A stretch of 7,114 nucleotides of DNA from Gammaproteobacteria bacterium (GTDB lineage: Bacteria; Pseudomonadota; Gammaproteobacteria; BMS3Bbin11): the NCBI GenBank assembly GCA_030636465.1, contig DAOVWW010000071.1, positions 1 through 7,114 of the forward strand, read 5' to 3'. The notes under the pieces are model-generated. The model was not told where the DNA came from, searched no databases, and was given only the letters and a program-made list of their open reading frames with translations. Position 1 is the stretch's first letter. The number at the start of each line of letters is the position of its first letter. Made by a program: the position numbers and the translations under genes. This document shows positions 4,999 to 7,114 of the stretch, piece by piece.

Positions 4999-5724
4999 AT
5001 GCTTAAATTCCCACTCCGGGTTATTCAGAAACACTTCTCTCTACGAAAAACTTCAATCTATGGACTAGCACTCCTGTGCCTGCTTCCGGCAACAGTACAT
5101 GCCGAACTAGACCCTTATTCTTTATTTATCGCGAAAAATGTTTACCAGGTATACGGTGATAAAAAGCCGCACTTTTTACTCAGAAAAAAAGGCAAAGGGG
5201 GTATCGCTTTACACGGTGAAAGTGAGCAGCAGATGTATCAAACGCTCAATTGCGAGAAGGAAATGTCTATTGAAATCCACTCGTACCAAAGAGCCGGGAA
5301 GTATTTAACCGGTAAAGGCAAGGTAGGAAACATCAGTGCAAGCATTTGCAAATACAATGATGTCGACCGCGGCTTTGCCGTTAAGAACCAAAAGAACGTA
5401 CAACAGATACTTGAAAAACTACCGATAGATAAAGAAGCAAAAGAAAATGCAGAACGGACACTGAGTCAGTTTAAGATCGATAAGATAGCGTTGGACAACA
5501 ATGCGGAAATGTACACCTTCCCGGTTCTATTTTTTGGTCATGGCCTTCTAATCGCTCACACTGCAATCGCCTACCCCTCAGATAATGATTTTGTTCTCGT
5601 TATACAGTATGTACTGAATGATATTTACTGCGAAGAAGATCCTGATGTCCGGATATGTAGCGACCCTGAAAATAGCCTGAAGGAAGTTGTACAGTTACTT
5701 TTAAGTAAATGGCCGCAACAATAA
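4999..5724 (+). CDS. Secreted protein of unknown function with four cysteines
   Basis: A 241-residue protein I cannot assign to a family. The start at 4999 is chosen over an ATG 7 codons upstream because AAGGAGG (4986-4992) lies 6 bases before it. The N-terminus is a long signal peptide: basic residues to position 17, a hydrophobic core SIYGLALLCLLPATV (19-33), and a cut expected after VHA (35). There is no lipobox, so it should be a soluble periplasmic or exported protein. The mature part has four cysteines (85, 117, 211, 220), an even number that would allow two disulphides. Residues 125-165 are lysine-rich and probably helical, and 173-206 (FPVLFFGHGLLIAHTAI and FVLVIQYVL) are hydrophobic strands. 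The final part has an acidic CEEDPDVRIC loop. No catalytic motif is evident. Confidence 0.78.
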   Translation: MLKFPLRVIQKHFSLRKTSIYGLALLCLLPATVHAELDPYSLFIAKNVYQVYGDKKPHFLLRKKGKGGIALHGESEQQMYQTLNCEKEMSIEIHSYQRAGKYLTGKGKVGNISASICKYNDVDRGFAVKNQKNVQQILEKLPIDKEAKENAERTLSQFKIDKIALDNNAEMYTFPVLFFGHGLLIAHTAIAYPSDNDFVLVIQYVLNDIYCEEDPDVRICSDPENSLKEVVQLLLSKWPQQ

Positions 5725-5732
5725 GACTGCAA

Positions 5733-5795
5733 TGCAACATTTTCTGGTTGCACGTAGTGGCTTTACATGATGATCAGGCTTTCATACTGAGCCTG
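5733..5795. other. Two short hairpins between convergent genes
   Basis: TGCAAC (5733-5738) pairs with GTTGCA (5747-5752), and CAGGCT (5775-5780) pairs with AGCCTG (5790-5795). Both are 6-bp stems with 8-9 base loops in the gap between the secreted-protein gene and the permease gene. Neither is followed by a T run in either direction, so a terminator role is only possible. Confidence 0.3.
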
Positions 5796-5818
5796 TAATC
5801 TTGCAACTAAAGAGGCTC

Positions 5819-6907
5819 TTAGCTTTGCCGTAATGTCTCCACCGGCGGCTGGCTCAATACACTGCGTGTTCCCAGCACCCCTGCAAACCCAACCAACAGC
5901 ACACCGGCGACAATACCTGTCAATCCCACTATGGGGTTGAACTGATAAGGGAAATGAAACACATATTCTGCCAGCACCCAGGCCAGTGCTGTGGCGGCAA
6001 AACCTGCCAACAATCCTGACAGCGCACCGAGGGTTATAAACTCAGCGAACAGGCCCCGTAATAAAACGGAGCGTTGCGCACCGAGGGTGCGTAACACTGC
6101 GCTCTCATAACGCCTTTCATCCTGACTCGCCTGTATCGCTGCATACAGTACCGCCAGACCGGCAAGCAGGCTGAACATAAAAATAAATTCTACCGCCAGG
6201 GTGACACGATCCATAATGCTTCGCACCCGGTTCATAATTATTTCCACATCAATGACAGTAACATTTGGATTGTCTTTAACCAGCGGGGCAATAAGATGTT
6301 TCTGCTCCGGTTTTAGATGCAGACTCGTGACCCAGCTGGTTGGATAATTATCCAGCACACCGGGTGGTACCACGGTAAAGAAATTGATATTGAATGTCTG
6401 CCAGTCTACCTCACGCAGATTGCTGATATTGAATTCTCGCACCGTGCCATTGATATCAAAGCTGACATTATCGTGCAGCTTGATACCGAGTCTGGTCGCA
6501 AGCTTTGCTTCCAGAGACATTAATCGCTTGCCATGATCTTCCGCCTGCCACCATGAACCGGCAACAATTACATTATCAAGCTGTGGCGTGCTAGCAGGTG
6601 ATAAATTGAATTCACGGGTGATCATATGTTTTGCCCGCTCACTACTGTAATCATCACTGCTTACCTTGCGTCCATTAATGTGCGTCAGCCGTGCCCGCAC
6701 CATGGAATGCAATATGGGCTGCTTAACTCCTTTCTCCAGAAAGAACTGCTGAATGCCGTCTACCTGATCGCTTTGAACATTGATCATGAAGTGATTGGGG
6801 GCATCCGCCGGCAGACTTTGCTGCCAGCCATCAAGCAGATCGTTACGCACTGTTGAGAGCAATAATAAAATCATTATGCCGAGACCAAAGGCCACGATCT
6901 GCATCAC
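5819..6907 (-). CDS. YbbP-like ABC transporter permease, C-terminal part
   Basis: The C-terminal part of an FtsX/MacB-type ABC permease that resembles YbbP, partner of the ATPase YbbA. E. coli YbbP is about 800 residues, and its exact substrate is not established. The last 362 residues are readable without interruption. They show a transmembrane segment at 3-19, a large periplasmic domain of about 30-230, a segment at 238-258, the cytoplasmic coupling region DERRYESAVLRTLGA (263-277), two more segments at 285-312 and 325-346, and the end LSQPPVETLRQS. The GTG at 6907 is merely the first usable start after a TGA at 7010-7012. The true gene continues beyond the window, since family sequence (RVGVAWRFGLAN then IARRKSDS) reads straight into it from upstream. 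No genes for YbbA or the esterase TesA are in view. Confidence 0.85.
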   Translation of the reverse strand: MMQIVAFGLGIMILLLLSTVRNDLLDGWQQSLPADAPNHFMINVQSDQVDGIQQFFLEKGVKQPILHSMVRARLTHINGRKVSSDDYSSERAKHMITREFNLSPASTPQLDNVIVAGSWWQAEDHGKRLMSLEAKLATRLGIKLHDNVSFDINGTVREFNISNLREVDWQTFNINFFTVVPPGVLDNYPTSWVTSLHLKPEQKHLIAPLVKDNPNVTVIDVEIIMNRVRSIMDRVTLAVEFIFMFSLLAGLAVLYAAIQASQDERRYESAVLRTLGAQRSVLLRGLFAEFITLGALSGLLAGFAATALAWVLAEYVFHFPYQFNPIVGLTGIVAGVLLVGFAGVLGTRSVLSQPPVETLRQS

Positions 6908-7114
6908 GCTGTCTGACTTGCGCCTGGCGATATTGGCCAGACCAAAACGCCATGCTACACCTACCCTTTTGCGCAGCCGGGAAAGCAGATAAATACAGCC
7001 ATAAGCAGATCAAGCCCGGCGGCCACTGTTCCACTGTAGACCAACGGACACCGACACGACCAACTTCAAGTCGTGCACCTGCCAGTACAGCAGGCTGCCC
7101 ATACTGAGAAATAC
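6908..7114 (-). pseudogene. Upstream part of the YbbP-like permease, with two compensating frameshifts
   Basis: From the right edge the frame reads VFLSMGSLLYWQVHDLKLVV…VGLQW and then deteriorates to a TGA at 7010-7012. In the same frame YLLSRLRKRVGVAWRFG then leads into the permease. Between about 7030 and 6983 another frame reads TVAAGLDLLMAVFICF, a good transmembrane helix where YbbP proteins have one. Removing one A near 7029-7030 and adding one T near 6982-6984 joins all three pieces and removes the stop. So there are two single-base changes with no net shift. They are either errors in the sequence or real mutations that break the gene. The 5' end of the gene lies outside the window. Confidence 0.65.

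Noticed and set aside
6843..7034. Minus-strand 63-codon frame overlapping the permease start
   Set aside because: It reads out of frame with the permease and resembles no family. The real permease signal at this place is in the other two frames.

Overview
The window looks like an ordinary chromosomal segment of a proteobacterium, most likely a gammaproteobacterium of moderate GC content with an anaerobic or microaerobic side to its metabolism. This rests on protein resemblance read by eye: a bidirectional Hox-type [NiFe] hydrogenase large subunit with its protease, an ArfB very close to the Escherichia coli form, a YbbP-type permease, a CspA-type cold-shock protein and a perfect FNR/Anr box. 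I cannot name the species. I see no CRISPR array, insertion sequence, tRNA or rRNA.

Layout. On the plus strand, the 3' part of hoxH (open at the left edge) is followed 9 bases later by hoxW, the protease that matures it. hoxW runs into a two-flavoured 7-base tandem repeat. A minus-strand gene for an exported GlcG/HbpS-like protein converges on that repeat. Next comes arfB (plus), a ribosome-rescue hydrolase, whose start codon lies only 8 bases after a perfect TATAAT. arfB converges on a minus-strand gene for a DUF1269 glycine-zipper protein, and an 11-bp hairpin lies between them. Upstream of the DUF1269 gene is an FNR box placed as in a class II activated promoter. A minus-strand cold-shock gene follows, with a strong intrinsic terminator and a long leader. 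A SAM-dependent methyltransferase (minus) is divergent from a small membrane protein (plus), which is followed by a secreted four-cysteine protein of unknown function (plus). The right end holds the 3' part of a YbbP-like ABC permease (minus).

The genes do not form one pathway. hoxH and hoxW work together as enzyme and maturase. The rest look like housekeeping and stress functions: ribosome rescue, cold shock and a probable low-oxygen response.

The most unusual content is non-coding. A short palindromic element with arms GGTTTTACG and CGTAAAACC occurs at both convergent gene junctions, once as a compact hairpin and once with its interior expanded into 7-base tandem repeats. A partial relative lies upstream of arfB. 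The second notable point is a pair of compensating single-base frameshifts in the YbbP-like gene near the right edge, which are either sequence errors or a real lesion. I found no convincing new multi-gene defence or biosynthetic system.
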